Below, piece by piece: positions 23,601 to 34,538 of a stretch of DNA of 64,000 nucleotides. The notes beneath the pieces are model-generated. The model saw only the letters and a list, made by a program, of their open reading frames with translations, was not told the DNA's origin and ran no database searches. How positions within the stretch are numbered: position 1 is the first letter of the stretch; every line of letters begins with the position of its first letter. The DNA comes from Axinella damicornis. Lineage: Eukaryota > Porifera > Demospongiae > Axinellida > Axinellidae. The DNA is taken from NCBI GenBank assembly GCA_963931865.1, contig OZ007513.1:2833914-2897913 (forward strand), written 5' to 3'. A program made the position numbers and the translations under genes.

Positions 23601-26303
23601 CCAGTTGCCTTTGCAGGTTGTCTTATGCAATTAAACCTCTAATAACCACTGTCTCCAGCTTGTCTGCACCCAAGGTAACCACTCTGTGGTTAAAACAACC
23701 AATATAGTTTTTACAGGGTGACATGAACTGGGTATACCTGTTGGCACGTCCCAGTTGGACAGAACCGATTGTTAACACCTTGTGCATGCGCGTAGGTAAT
23801 AAATTAATGGTCTCTCTCTGCCAGACATTTCACTCATCTGCAACAGGAATAACAAACAATTCATCCATGCAGTGAATGTTTATCCTCCCTGTCATGTTAT
23901 ACCAGCCACCGTGAAGGACGTCGCAAATGATCCAATTCTACTGGATCAGAGGAAGAAGCAGCTTGAGCAGAGGCGTGAGCTGTACCAGTGGAAAATGTAT
24001 CCTGAGAAGCAGCTACCATCTTGCATCGACAGCTCAGTGAAGCACCTTCCCCCTGATGAGAAATTTCAACACGTCAAAGATTTGGACTTCACTGAAGATG
24101 CTCTGAAAGCGGTAGTCACACTTGGTGAGCATTATGTCTTTGAGTCCTGTGACAGCCTTCATGACTATGAAGAATGGGCCAAATACCTGGGTCACCCTGA
24201 AGTGCCTGTCTATGTGGCCTCACGCTGGGAGATGGATGTGGAGTTTGGGCGACAGATGCTGAATGGAGTGAATCCAGTGGTGATCCAAAAGTGTACATCC
24301 CTCCCTTCCACCTTTCACGTTGCCAACGTGATGGTGAAGGGGTTTCTCAATCGAGGCCTCACTTTAGAGCAAGAGATGGAGGTTGGTGATGTGATGAATT
24401 GCTTAGTTTTGTGTCTACAGTCATGTGATGATTGTGAACAGGTCTAGTGACTCTAATCTCTAGACTGCACAGTATTATCATTAGATTGGCATATATACCC
24501 ACTCCATCCGTACACACAATCTAGGCTGGCCATGTCTACATCTGCAACCTCAAGATCATGGAAAACCTGCCATGTCGCAAAGGCTACTTCTGCTGTGCTC
24601 CCATCTGTCTGCTCTATGTGAATGGATCCAACCAGCTGGTGCCAATCGCCATCCAGCTGAAACAGGGGCCTGGAGATGAAAACCCCGTCTTTCTACCAAG
24701 TGACAACTTGATGGATTGGCTAGTGGCCAAGATTTACTACCAAAGTGCCCATGCTCAGGTAATGGTAGATGACCCATCCATTTGTACACAAATTAATTAT
24801 AATACAGGGATCTAAAACACTGTAGGGTGCCAAATTAGACTAAGATTCTGGCCTCAGAAACCAGATGTCCATGTGAGAACTGTACAAAATGTTTTGTGCT
24901 TAGGGAGTGTTGGCACTGCTGAGACTTGATAGCTTTGTCAGTTGCAAGAGATTAAGGCTGTGACCAATAACTGATTAACCAGATATATATAATTGACCAG
25001 TATGGGTTCTCAAGTCAATTGTTGGTCGTTGGTGTTGTAGGACAGGTGTATTCAATTCCTGAATTTGGTGACTTCATAGTTTATTGGATACTTACCTCCA
25101 GTGCTTTGAAGAGAACTTTCTTTACTGGTCCTAAATAGCTCAATGATGTCCCTAACGTTAGCCCAAATCCAACAAGCCCTTGCTATTTGCTTGTCAATAA
25201 TCAGTTATGGTTTGGGGGGCAGTTCTGATGGAGATGGGGTTTTTTTCATCTCACAGTTTCATCAGCTGTCAACACACTACCTCTCCTGCCATGCTGCAAT
25301 GGAGGCCTACTCCATGGCTACTATGCGCAACCTGCCAGACCCCCATCCCATCAACAAGCTTCTTCGACCCCATATCCGCTATACAATGGCCATCAATGCT
25401 CGAGCAAGACATACCCTGATCAACAAGGGGGGAATTATTGATCAGTTGTTTGCCATTGGAGGAGAAGGGAAGGAAGAGCTTTCCAAACGAGCTTTTGCTG
25501 CCTACAGTGTCTACTGCACCAACATCAAGCGTAATACGAAGGAAAGAGGTGTTGACAATCCTGACCAACTCCCTGGCTACTACTACCGTGATGATGGGCT
25601 GAAAATCTGGGAGGCTATCGAGGCTTATGCAAAAGACATCATCAACCACTTCTATCACAGTGATGGTGACGTCAAGGGTGACCCTGAATTGCAGCAGTGG
25701 GCAAACGATATCCACAACACCGCCTTCCCAGCATTCCAGAGTGATTCAACTGGTCAAAGTGCACCAGCAGGCCATGACTTCCCTGACAAGATTGAAACAC
25801 GAGAAGAGTTGACCGAGCTCTGCACTCTTATCATGTTCACTGGTTCTGCTCAGCATGCTTCCGTCAACTTTGGTCAGTATGACATATATGGTTTCTCCCC
25901 CAATGCTCCTGTGGGAATGCGCCGACCTCCACCGACCAGGAAGGGCACAACTGATCTCCAGATGCTCCTGGACAGTCTGCCGGATAAGATGACAACATTA
26001 GGCAGCATTGGAGTGACTCATCTACTATCACAATTCAGTGAGGGTGAGGTACGTTAAAAGTTTGGAACAACAGTACTTGGCTAAGTTCCTAAAATGTATA
26101 GCTGCTCATTTCCTACTTCACAGATCTACCTGGGAAAACACCCTCATGAGCGTTTCACAGAGGAGACAGCCAAACGATATATGGAGCGGTTCCACAATGC
26201 TATGGAGGGCATTGCTGCAGATATCCTGAAAAGGAATGAGTCCTTAGATGTGCCATACAGGTACCTCCTTCCGGAACGGGTACCAAATAGCATCACCATT
26301 TGA
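20603..26303 (+). CDS. LOX2: animal-type lipoxygenase (PLAT + catalytic domain)
   Basis: Exons 20603-20732, 21762-22142, 23873-24381, 24525-24758, 25257-26048 and 26124-26303 join in frame into 741 residues, all with GT-AG introns. Residues 1-43 are a polar leader, about 44-160 a PLAT/C2-like domain (YYYGVRIVTGSAEDAG...), and the rest the catalytic domain. Predicted non-haem iron ligands are H425 and H430 (THYLSCH), H618 and N622 (QHASVN) and the terminal I741 (PNSITI). This is the full animal set, so the protein should oxygenate polyunsaturated fatty acids to hydroperoxides, probably in the cytosol or at membranes through PLAT. The position that aligns without gaps to the Ala/Gly stereo-control site is Leu482. 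There is no signal peptide and no fused allene oxide synthase domain. Substrate and regiochemistry cannot be read from sequence. Confidence 0.92.
21645..21711. repeat. Short 25-bp repeat in intron 1 of LOX2 (about 3 units)
   Basis: The same unit as the 27-copy array at 3701-4375 in LOX1, here in about three copies. This is probably closer to the state before expansion. Confidence 0.9.
22995..23735. mobile_element. Two foldbacks, one inserted in the arm of the other (intron 2 of LOX2)
   Basis: The outer element equals the one at 5882-6038 in LOX1. Its right arm stops at 23135, and an inner foldback (23136-23671) follows, with ends GGGTGCAGACAAGCTGGAGA and its complement. Its two halves, about 265 bases each, are imperfect inverted copies meeting near 23405. 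The remainder of the outer arm (GAACTGGG) reappears at about 23725. LOX1 provides the empty site. Confidence 0.85.
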
Positions 26304-28192
26304 ACAGTTTACAACGTTCAATTTTGATGAAAACTGACCTGCATAGATTAGTGTCAACGTCGATAGAACTAAGTAGACAACTTAGTCAACTTAGTACAAT
26401 GGTTCATTAGTTGTTCTGTTGATTTTACAATTGTAGCTACACATTTTTGTAGGATGGCAACTATTAGTTAATTGTTGAATATGCATAATTGCCTTGCATA
26501 CTATTCTATAGCTAATACCCCAACCATCCATACAGTGGCTTCTTTCTTGCTCCAATTGTACATTTAAACCATAGATATTATAGCTTACGGAACGGGATTG
26601 GAAACTGATCCGTAACCTATATATATTATCTATGTTTAAACTGACAGACTGCATCCAACTTTGCTATGCAGCTCCATGACCTCCAATGTATCAGGTGGTT
26701 GTAAATTGCAACTGAGATTACTACATGTTGTTGGGAGTGTTTGTAAACACTGCAGGAGACATGTAATTCATGTCTATAATGTGCATGGTGTACTTATCAG
26801 TGAAAGTGAAGCAGAAGGCTTATGTTCAGTTTCAGGAGAGGCCTCCCAGGGTGCGGGTGAGGCCTCTCGGGGTGCAGGGAAGAAAGTGGGCAGCCAGGCT
26901 GCATCACAGAAGTATCATTTATTTCTGCGTGTATGTGTTCATCGAGTCCACAACTTCCCATGTCTCATTCCCATATTGTACCTGGACTAGATACTTGGAG
27001 TACATAAGGACCATGCAGTCTCTGCAATATATAGAATAGAGTACCTGTCTTAGATTTGCAGAAAAACTCTGTGCTATAATCATTAGTGAAGGTTAACATT
27101 TCTGCCCGGCGTGCTCGACACGCCCTTGGTTTCATTTTGATGTTGCAAGCCTTTATGAACCTCTGTATATCTAGCTTTACTGCATAGCTTGTTTTCGGGT
27201 GTTTACCTCGTTAGGCTGTGGTTAGGCTGTGATTCCTAATCCACATCTATAGCTAGCTGGTTGAGAGGCTTCCTAGTTTCGTGTGGGTACGTTGCTATAT
27301 GTTGCGGTTAGAGTATACTGATGTCCCTACCACTCGCTACCCTTGACACCACTCACCTGGTAAACCATCCCAGGGTCCTCATACTGGAAGTGGCACAGGC
27401 TGGCTGCATGGAGGCCTGGGAATGAGACGGCCCCTATCTAATGCAGCATCTAATATAAATCAGAAGTATAGGAGATTGTACAAACAGTTGCATGACTCAG
27501 TGAGATTCTCGGCACAGAATCAATTAGTTTTGTCGGTGCCAGCGAACTAGGCATGCATTTCACCGGGCCCAGCAAGATAGTGCAAGAATTTATCTCCACA
27601 AGTAGCTAGCTAGCTAGCTATCTTGCAAGACTTGCAAGAGAAATGGCGACTTTCTTGCAAGATGGTGCAAGATCGTGCGAGAATCATGGATGGTCTTGCA
27701 AAAATCTTGCACAATGATCTTGCACATGGAAATTCTGTGCAAGAATTCTGCCGCATGCACATGCAAGCTACAAGATTTCTTGCACGATTGTTCAAGATTC
27801 TTCCAATGTTCTTGCACGATTGTTCAAGATTCTTCCAATGTTCTTGTAAGATCGTGCACCATCTTGCAAGAAAGTCACCATTTCTCTTGCAATCTGATTC
27901 TTGCTAAACTGGCCAACCTGCCGCGTTCCCAGGAATCAACTGTGAAGGTGCTGCGGACTCAGAAACTGCATCACTTCACATATTGGAAACAACGAGTTAT
28001 GGAATGCTTCTGTTGTCATATAAAGGCGAGTGTGGACGTGCTGGGGTCGCATGGGTCGTAGTCATCCGTGGGGCAGCATCCCCCAAATTAATGTTGCTAT
28101 GGAATTCAGCGAGCCTAGCCCCACCCACTACAGGATCTTGCATCTCTAATTAGGTCATGTGACTTAGCTTGTGAAAGTCTACAGAAAGTGAA
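26304..28192. other. Intergenic DNA: end of cassette 2 and LOX/DEATH-gene spacer
   Basis: 26304-26720 aligns with the DNA after LOX1. At 26835-26880 are two units of the 20-bp minisatellite. From about 27115 to 27285 the sequence jumps to a relic of the IL-17-like intergenic block (compare 13340-13510), so the minus-strand IL-17-like gene expected here has been deleted. 27620-27892 is a foldback. No gene is visible. Confidence 0.65.
27620..27892. mobile_element. Foldback element rich in CTTGCAAGA motifs
   Basis: Arms of about 50 bases (CTTGCAAGAGAAATGGCGAC... and its complement near 27845-27890) enclose many shorter TCTTGCA/TGCAAGA inverted copies and an internal 31-base direct duplication (27777-27838). 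Open frames on both strands are composition artefacts. Confidence 0.75.
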
Positions 28193-31100
28193 ATGGGGAT
28201 CGATCTTGCTACGTGGCGAGCTCGAATTGGGCTCAACCAGTGTCGGTACGGCTACCGCCCGCTCCCTGTCCAGTGGAGGGCGGCCAGATGGGGGGTGGAG
28301 GAGGTAGTAAATAGCACCCCTCTAGTGCTCCAAGGCTGCATGACGGTCGTCTCCCTGTCGCTGATCCTGGAGTATGCGTTCCGTAGGTGGGGAGGCTGTC
28401 CAAAGGGGAGCGGTGGGTGTGGCAAGGTGCGTTGTCCCAAGTTTGGTGGTGGATCTGTCTCGAGTGTAGAGGCTAGAGGGATAGTGGGTGTTGGCAGTTG
28501 GGTGTGCTTACTGCTCCGAGTTTGTGCGGTGGTGCTGTCTCTACTTCTGATGGCAGGAGACGTTGAGAGAAACCCTGGGCCTACAGGGAAGGAAGGTATG
28601 GTCACTTGCCTGATAGCGTGACTTTAAAATTATGGCTGCTCATGAGTTGTTTTGTTCATAAAATAAATTCATTGTAGGCAAATTACTGCCAAATGAATAG
28701 CTACCAGGAATGCATAGTTATGGCAATGACTTGATTCCTTGCTCTCTGTGCAGGATCAGATGAGGTGGATAAGATGCTCCCTGGTGTGGACGATTCTCCA
28801 TTAGGTTAGTCCAGGAGCATATGAGCGCCGCAAAGCTCCTGGTTAGTCGGAAAGAGTGAACATAGGTATCCTTAACTTATTTTCTGCAGGAGAAAAGGAT
28901 CTCTTTGATGTCCTGGCAGAGTTGATGCCAGTTGTTGGTAGATGGAAGGCGATTGGTGAAGGACTCCGACTCAGTCTTGGAGCACTGGATGAAATCGAAG
29001 CAACACATAATCGAAATCCCAGGGACTGTATGTCTGCAATGCTGAAGCACTGGCTGAGGAGAAACTACGATGTTGAGCAGTTTGGTGAGCCAACATGGCA
29101 AGTGGTGGTGAAAGTGGTCGGACATTCTGCAGCTGGGAGCAACTGTGCACTTGCCATGAGCATTGCAGGAAGACACTCAGGTAACAGATTACTGTAGTGG
29201 ATGATTTGCTATCGTTACGGGCAATGCAGAAGTTCTTTAGTAACTGCTCGTAAGTAGCCGTCTCACTATCTCGTTTCAGTGAGTGTATACCGATCTGAGA
29301 AGTGAAAGAGTATTATTCCACTGCCCACACCTTGCTTAGGCTGTATAACCTATCGCTTGCTCACTCGTTAACGACTTCTCAATCAAGTACTGTAGCTCAG
29401 GAAAAAGCTAATGCATCCCACCTAAGAAATGAGCCTTGTTCAGTGGGGAATGGAGGTAGCCTCGTTCCCAGGCCCCTGCCCAGCTTTTCGTCGCTTGCAG
29501 TACAGAAAAGCGGGAAGGGCCTGGTACATTTCCTCACATGAGCATGATCAACAAATTGAAAACACTCAGAACAAGATTTGTCTTCTTCATTTCTTGGTGT
29601 GTAGGACAGTCACCCCATGCTAGTTAGATACGTGTGGTATGTTGCCTGGTACTTCGCTCTTCTGAGCCCCAGTGCGCCCACGTTGATTTCATGTCTTTCT
29701 ACCCTGACGTGATAAAATGCACCAGGCCCGGCCCACTCCCACTTAACCATACTGCAAGCGATGGAAATTAAGCTGGGAGGGGGCTGGGAACGTAAAATAC
29801 CTGGATATCATTGGGGTGTGGTCAGGGTTAGGGTTTATTTGGCCTGTGCAGGTGTTAATTGTTTGTAGAGATGTTTCTGTGATGTCACACTATACTAGTA
29901 CCATATGGGTGGAACAAGAAGTAACTCTATTTTAGTGACTGTCTATACTGCTATGCTTGCATGTACCTTACTTTTGCCGACTTTGAGAGTGCTTGCATCT
30001 TCGCAAATACAAGACCGAACGCAATGTGATGTCAAATTAATGAATGAGCGTTAGCGAGCTATCCCCGCAGCAGTAATGGACATTAATTTTCCACAGCATT
30101 GTGTATCATAACAAGAGTGAAGGAGGTCTGTATATACGCCTGCAGATTGCAGTGTCCTTCTGACTGGGAAGCTACATAGTCCGTGCCATGGACCTTGCGA
30201 ATTAGATGAGCACAAAGTGGCAGTACAATTGTATAATAACTGAAGGAGGGGCTAGGATCACAAAACGCACGGTCTTGTCAGACACGATCGCAAAGTACTT
30301 TAGTTTAGAGATCAAAGTCACACCAGCACAATAATATTCCTCAGGCTCAACCATATATACAGAGCATTTTGTTAGTTACTAAACAATTAACTCCTCTCTT
30401 ATCTGCAGTTGTTACAAGTACTGCTGCAGGAACTGCTCCACAAACTTCCACCAGAAGTCAAGATTCATGTGCTACCAGCAGAGTGTCAGATGAAGGTGCT
30501 GGTAGTGTTGACCCCAGGCTCATCTCCTTCACTTCCACTCAGAGTGAGGGTCTCAGTTGCCATAGTTTGGGTGTGGGTGTGGCGAGTGCACGTTTTTTAG
30601 AGCAACTGCCTGACCTCCACCTCCTTAGCTAGCTCCACATCATATCAATGTATTAATGTTGCATGTCTAATGCCAGTCTGTGATTGGTACGTGTATTAGT
30701 CGGATATGTGATTCTGGAAAATGGGCTCTTTCTTGGCTATGAATGACCAATGCACACCAAAGTGTGTCCCAGTATAGAATCTTGGATAAATCAGCTCTGT
30801 GCCCGCTACTTTAATTTCTGAAGCTGTTTGGGTCAACTGAAAGCATGTGTAACCATTGCAGTGAAGTTCATGGTGACCAACAGTGTCCCTTGATAGAGCT
30901 GCTGAATAAGGGATTTGTTAACGGCAGAAGTTTTGAGTGTCCAGAGTTATTATAATGTTGAGGAATGCTTACGCAATGCCAGCAATAGTGTATGGATATA
31001 ACATGTATATACTCATGGTGTGGACCACTACCGTAGAGTACGTATTAAGCGCCCATGGTTTGGGGACATTAGAACGCCGCTGAACAGGGGGTGGACGCTA

Positions 31101-33263
31101 GATGCGTACTCAGACTACTTAAGCATGTAGCATCCGCTCACCCATTCAGCACTGTGTAAACAACAAGCGCTGCGGTAAGCTGTGAATATCAATGACTGGT
31201 TATGAATATATAAGTCCATTTATCACCCAAGGAAATTGATCGTGCGTCTTTGCGAAGTCCTTGAGAAGAAATGCTTGACAGAGAAAGCACGCCGTAGTTC
31301 ACTGTAAATTGGCCTTTTTGAATGCGCAACCTCGCCCAGAGGTTAAGAAATGTTGTTTGTGATGGGTGGGCCCTTACTACACTGCTTTTGGACCCTGTGC
31401 AGTAACTTTCGCGTGAAGAGGGGGGTGGGCACTTGATACGTGGTGGGCGCTTGATACGTACTCTACGGTATAAAACGGAGGGTAACAGAATCTATTCTCT
31501 AACCACATGCAGTGATTGCAGCTGCTACTCAAACTCCCATGGCCAAGCAAACTCCCATCAGAACTCGAGAAGACTCGTGTGCTAGCAGCACAGTATCAGA
31601 TGACGTGTTCACTTCTGAAGGTGCTGGTGTCAGTCCCAGACCCAGCTCTTCCACTCCGAGTGAAGGATCTCAGAAGCCACCATTTGGGTGTGGGTGTGGC
31701 AAGTGCACATTCTATAGTTATATTGAGAGTGGATGCCCAAACCCAATCCCCTCAGCTAGCTCGTTTCCATGCCTTGATTTCAGTAGACTTACCCACGAAC
31801 AACGGCAAGAGCTCAGAGGCAGGCTGCGTGTGGAATCGAAGGCTATAATGATTAAGTTTCAACATCTTTTCTCCACTGTCTATGAGTCACTGTGTGCACG
31901 AAGCATTCCTGTGGACAAGCTAGTCACCCACCTCTTATCATTGGGTGCGTTTGACCCGGTCTATGAGGGTTCTCAGAAACCAATGTTTCAAACCTTCTTT
32001 AAAGAGCTTCAGAATGCAGGAAGTATTGAAAAGGTGCTTTGGGTTATTAGAGAGTACTTTTCCTTTTTCAACTATCATGTTATTGAACACATTGTCAGTA
32101 AACTCGGTACAGACCAGGACAAAGCTGAGCTTCGTAAATATAAGGAAGAATTCGACCAATATTCAAAGAGAAGAATATACGAATGTCTCCCAGTGTTTGG
32201 ACCTGTGAGTGAAGTCAAACACGCTGACTTAGTTCTGAAAGTCGATTCAGTGTACGAAAAATTCACAGTGGAAGAACTGGAGGATTTTCAACACCGACTT
32301 GGCGGAATCCTTCGAGTGTCATCGCAAGGTCTTTTACGTCTCTGTCGAGTAGAGAAGGGCTGTTTCCAGCTCGTGTTCCAGGTGCCCTTGTTTGTACAGC
32401 AAGAGATATTTCCCCTGTCCTGTGAGCAAGAGAGGGCCCTGGTGGCAGAAAAAGTGATCAAGCTGACATGTGGAAACTATGTGTTTGTTTTCAAGGTGTG
32501 TGCTTTATCTGGATTCCATGGTAGCTACTGCTTCATCTCACAGTATACTATAAATGGTCTTCAGCACGTTAGTATGATTGTGTTCTTGTCAATACAGGGA
32601 GAGAAGGATGAGTCAGAACCGGAAGACACTGGTGAGTCCAGAATAGTGTACTAGCACTGAATTGAAATGTAAATGCTCTAATTAGGATTGCTGGGGACAT
32701 GTTAAGAATGTAAGAAGTAGAATAGTCGCACCCCTCTTTCACAGAGAGGAAGTCTGGCTGTGACTACCATGGAATGTGACATTTGGTGCAATGCAGTTAT
32801 TGCTCAGTACAAACTACCCCACATGTTCAACCCATTCCATGACCTTAGCAACAGCTAGTAGCTACAGTACCTATGTATCCTTAGTATTTTGCAGACTCTT
32901 CCGCTTTGTGTGAAGGGGTGTGGTTGAGAGATGATTTACTTTAAATTTCCCTTTACAAACCTGTAGCAGAGCTGAGGGGTCCAGTGTTTCAGCCGGCACT
33001 GACGAGGCCGGACTTTGGCGCAGACTCTGCCATGGGGGACAGCATCTTCACAGATGACAAGAGCATGTGCACGTTTGCCACTGATGAAGAGGTCAGTGAG
33101 TCTGTGTGAATACATGACATGATTACCCAAACATGAGATGCAGGTACTCTGTGTAATACCATATTTCTGTACTCAGTCCCGTGTGCACTTCATGATGGTT
33201 GTCTATTTTGTGTGTGTGGGTATATGTATAGGATGTGCAGGAGTATGTGTATAGTATGGTGAG
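28193..33263 (+). CDS. 2A - DEATH - uncharacterised-domain gene, 5' exons
   Basis: Proposed exons are 28193-28595, 28754-28804, 28890-29180, 31513-32495, 32598-32631, 32967-33091 and 33232-33263; splice phases match at every junction. Exon 1 has two hydrophobic stretches and a 2A motif. Exon 3 encodes a DEATH-fold domain (WKAIGEGLRLSLGALDEIEA ... MLKHWLRR ... FGEPTWQVVVKVV). Exon 4 starts with a Ser/Thr-rich linker, then CGCGKC and about 260 residues of a domain I cannot name (GSIEKVLWVIREYFSFFNYH, LGTDQDKAEL). The last small exons are acidic. The gene probably continues into the ankyrin exon at 37859. DEATH plus ankyrin suggests an intracellular innate-signalling scaffold; the absence of a NACHT ATPase argues against a classical NLR. 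The final two exons are the least certain. Confidence 0.7.
28556..28582 (+). other. 2A (StopGo) translational recoding motif GDVERNPGP
   Basis: Residues 122-130 of exon 1 are G-D-V-E-R-N-P-G-P, an exact match to the D(V/I)ExNPG-P consensus. On that consensus the ribosome would skip the Gly129-Pro130 bond. Immediately before it is the hydrophobic run VCLLLRVCAVVLSLLLMA, the layout reported for 2A-like signal sequences in invertebrate innate-immunity genes (sea urchin NLRs). Skipping would release a signal-bearing leader from the DEATH protein, and its failure would send the fusion to the secretory pathway. Activity is not shown by sequence. Confidence 0.85.
29456..29792. mobile_element. MITE with TAGCCTCGTTCCCAGG end
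   Basis: The left end CCTCGTTCCCAGGCCCCTGC and the right end (complement at about 29750-29792, CTGGGAACG) are imperfect inverted copies, both followed inward by an AGCTT...TCGCTTGCAGTA block. It belongs to the family seen at 53315-53873 and lies in an intron of the DEATH gene. Confidence 0.7.
29793..30410. other. Intron of the DEATH gene, nothing recognised
   Basis: I find no coding signal, long repeat or structured RNA here. It is ordinary AT-rich intron sequence between the DEATH exon and the decayed linker exon. Confidence 0.5.
30411..30632 (+). pseudogene. Decayed duplicate of the linker exon start
   Basis: After an acceptor in the correct phase the frame reads VVTSTAAGTAPQTSTRSQDS and then SRVSDEGAG, clearly related to the start of the exon at 31513 (ATQTPMAKQTPIRTREDSCA ... 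TVSDD ... EGAG). From about 30545 it shifts relative to the parent (the DNA still resembles the CGCGKC region) and stops at 30632. It is either a dead exon duplicate or an alternative terminal exon. Confidence 0.55.
31031..31468. mobile_element. CCGTA-type MITE flanked by TA
   Basis: Terminal inverted repeats of 25 bases (CCGTAGAGTACGTATTAAGC... versus ...ATCAAGC, one mismatch) bound a 438-base element. TA on both sides suggests a Tc1/mariner-like TA target. It lies between the decayed linker exon and its intact parent. Confidence 0.8.
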
Positions 33264-33779
33264 GTACGTCATATGACCATCACTGAGCATGTTATTGTAC
33301 CAGCTTACAGTCACATCAGGATCAGCTTCAGGTTACTCTCAAGTGGAGGGGCTATATGGGGGCTGTGGTCCCCCTATATAGTGCTCGGGAAGCCTTCCCA
33401 ACAGAAACATGCACTGTCTATATATATACCGTAGTGTCCCGTTAAAAGATTATACGCGAGAGACGCCTTAAGGCGCATGCGCGTGCATGTCATTAAGCGC
33501 GAGAGACGCCTCAAGGATCCAGCCGCGTAGCATCTGTTAATAGCGTCTGCCTACGTAGCTTATCGGTAACTGCTCTTTGTTGCGGTCTTGCAAGGGCTTC
33601 CCTACTCGTCGGACTTTAACCTCGTATGATAAACTTGCGCAGTGTCATAGGGGATTTCCCAGGAAATTGACTTCAAAGTTATTACAGTGTAGCGTGGTTG
33701 TACTATTATTACTTCAGGAATGTAAACATTACTTCAGGAATGTAAACATAAAATATAAGTGATACTGAGCTGCTAAAGA

Positions 33780-34469
33780 ATGGCTGGAAGAGCTAGGCTA
33801 ACTCTTGAAGCTGTGCTGGAGGAGCTTGATCTTGAAGAGGATGACTTTGATGATGAGCCCATGATGCCTGGGAGTGACGATGAGTTCAGTGACTTGGAAG
33901 AAGTGTGCCTAGAGGATGCAGAAAACGACAATGATGATGATGATAATGGCGTCTGTCACTCTCTGCCTCAACCCCCTCCCACTGATACACAAGGCTCCAG
34001 CATGGACGCACTCCCATGTTGGACCTCCACCCTCACTCCTACTACTATCATGCCATTCACTTCATCAGTTGGTCCCAAGGTTGCCATTCCGGACTCACCA
34101 TCTGACATCTTCCAGCTGATGTTCACCCCAGATCTACTTCAGTCCATCGTTGAGCAGAGCAATTTCTACGCTAAGGAGGTAATGGGTGAGGATAAGTATG
34201 GTGTGTGGGTAAAAATTACAACAGAAGAGTTGAAGGGCAGCGAGTCGTCAAAGATCTGACAAACCACTTGAAAGGCAAACACCACCACGTCTTTTTCGAT
34301 AAACCAGTGAGCAGCTGCTGCGTGATCTATCGAACGACAACATCTATGCCTGTGGAACTGCCCGAAAAGATCGCAGAGGCTTTCCTCCATCCTTGAAAAC
34401 AGCCAAGCTAAAGAAAAGGTCTGCATATGCATGTACATACATGTACTTGTGCATGTGTGTGTGTGTGCG

Positions 34470-34538
<69 letters not shown>

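Noticed and set aside
28252..28605. 117-residue minus-strand frame opposite the 2A exon
   Set aside because: It is the shadow frame of exon 1. The plus-strand frame has the exact 2A motif and phase-consistent splicing.
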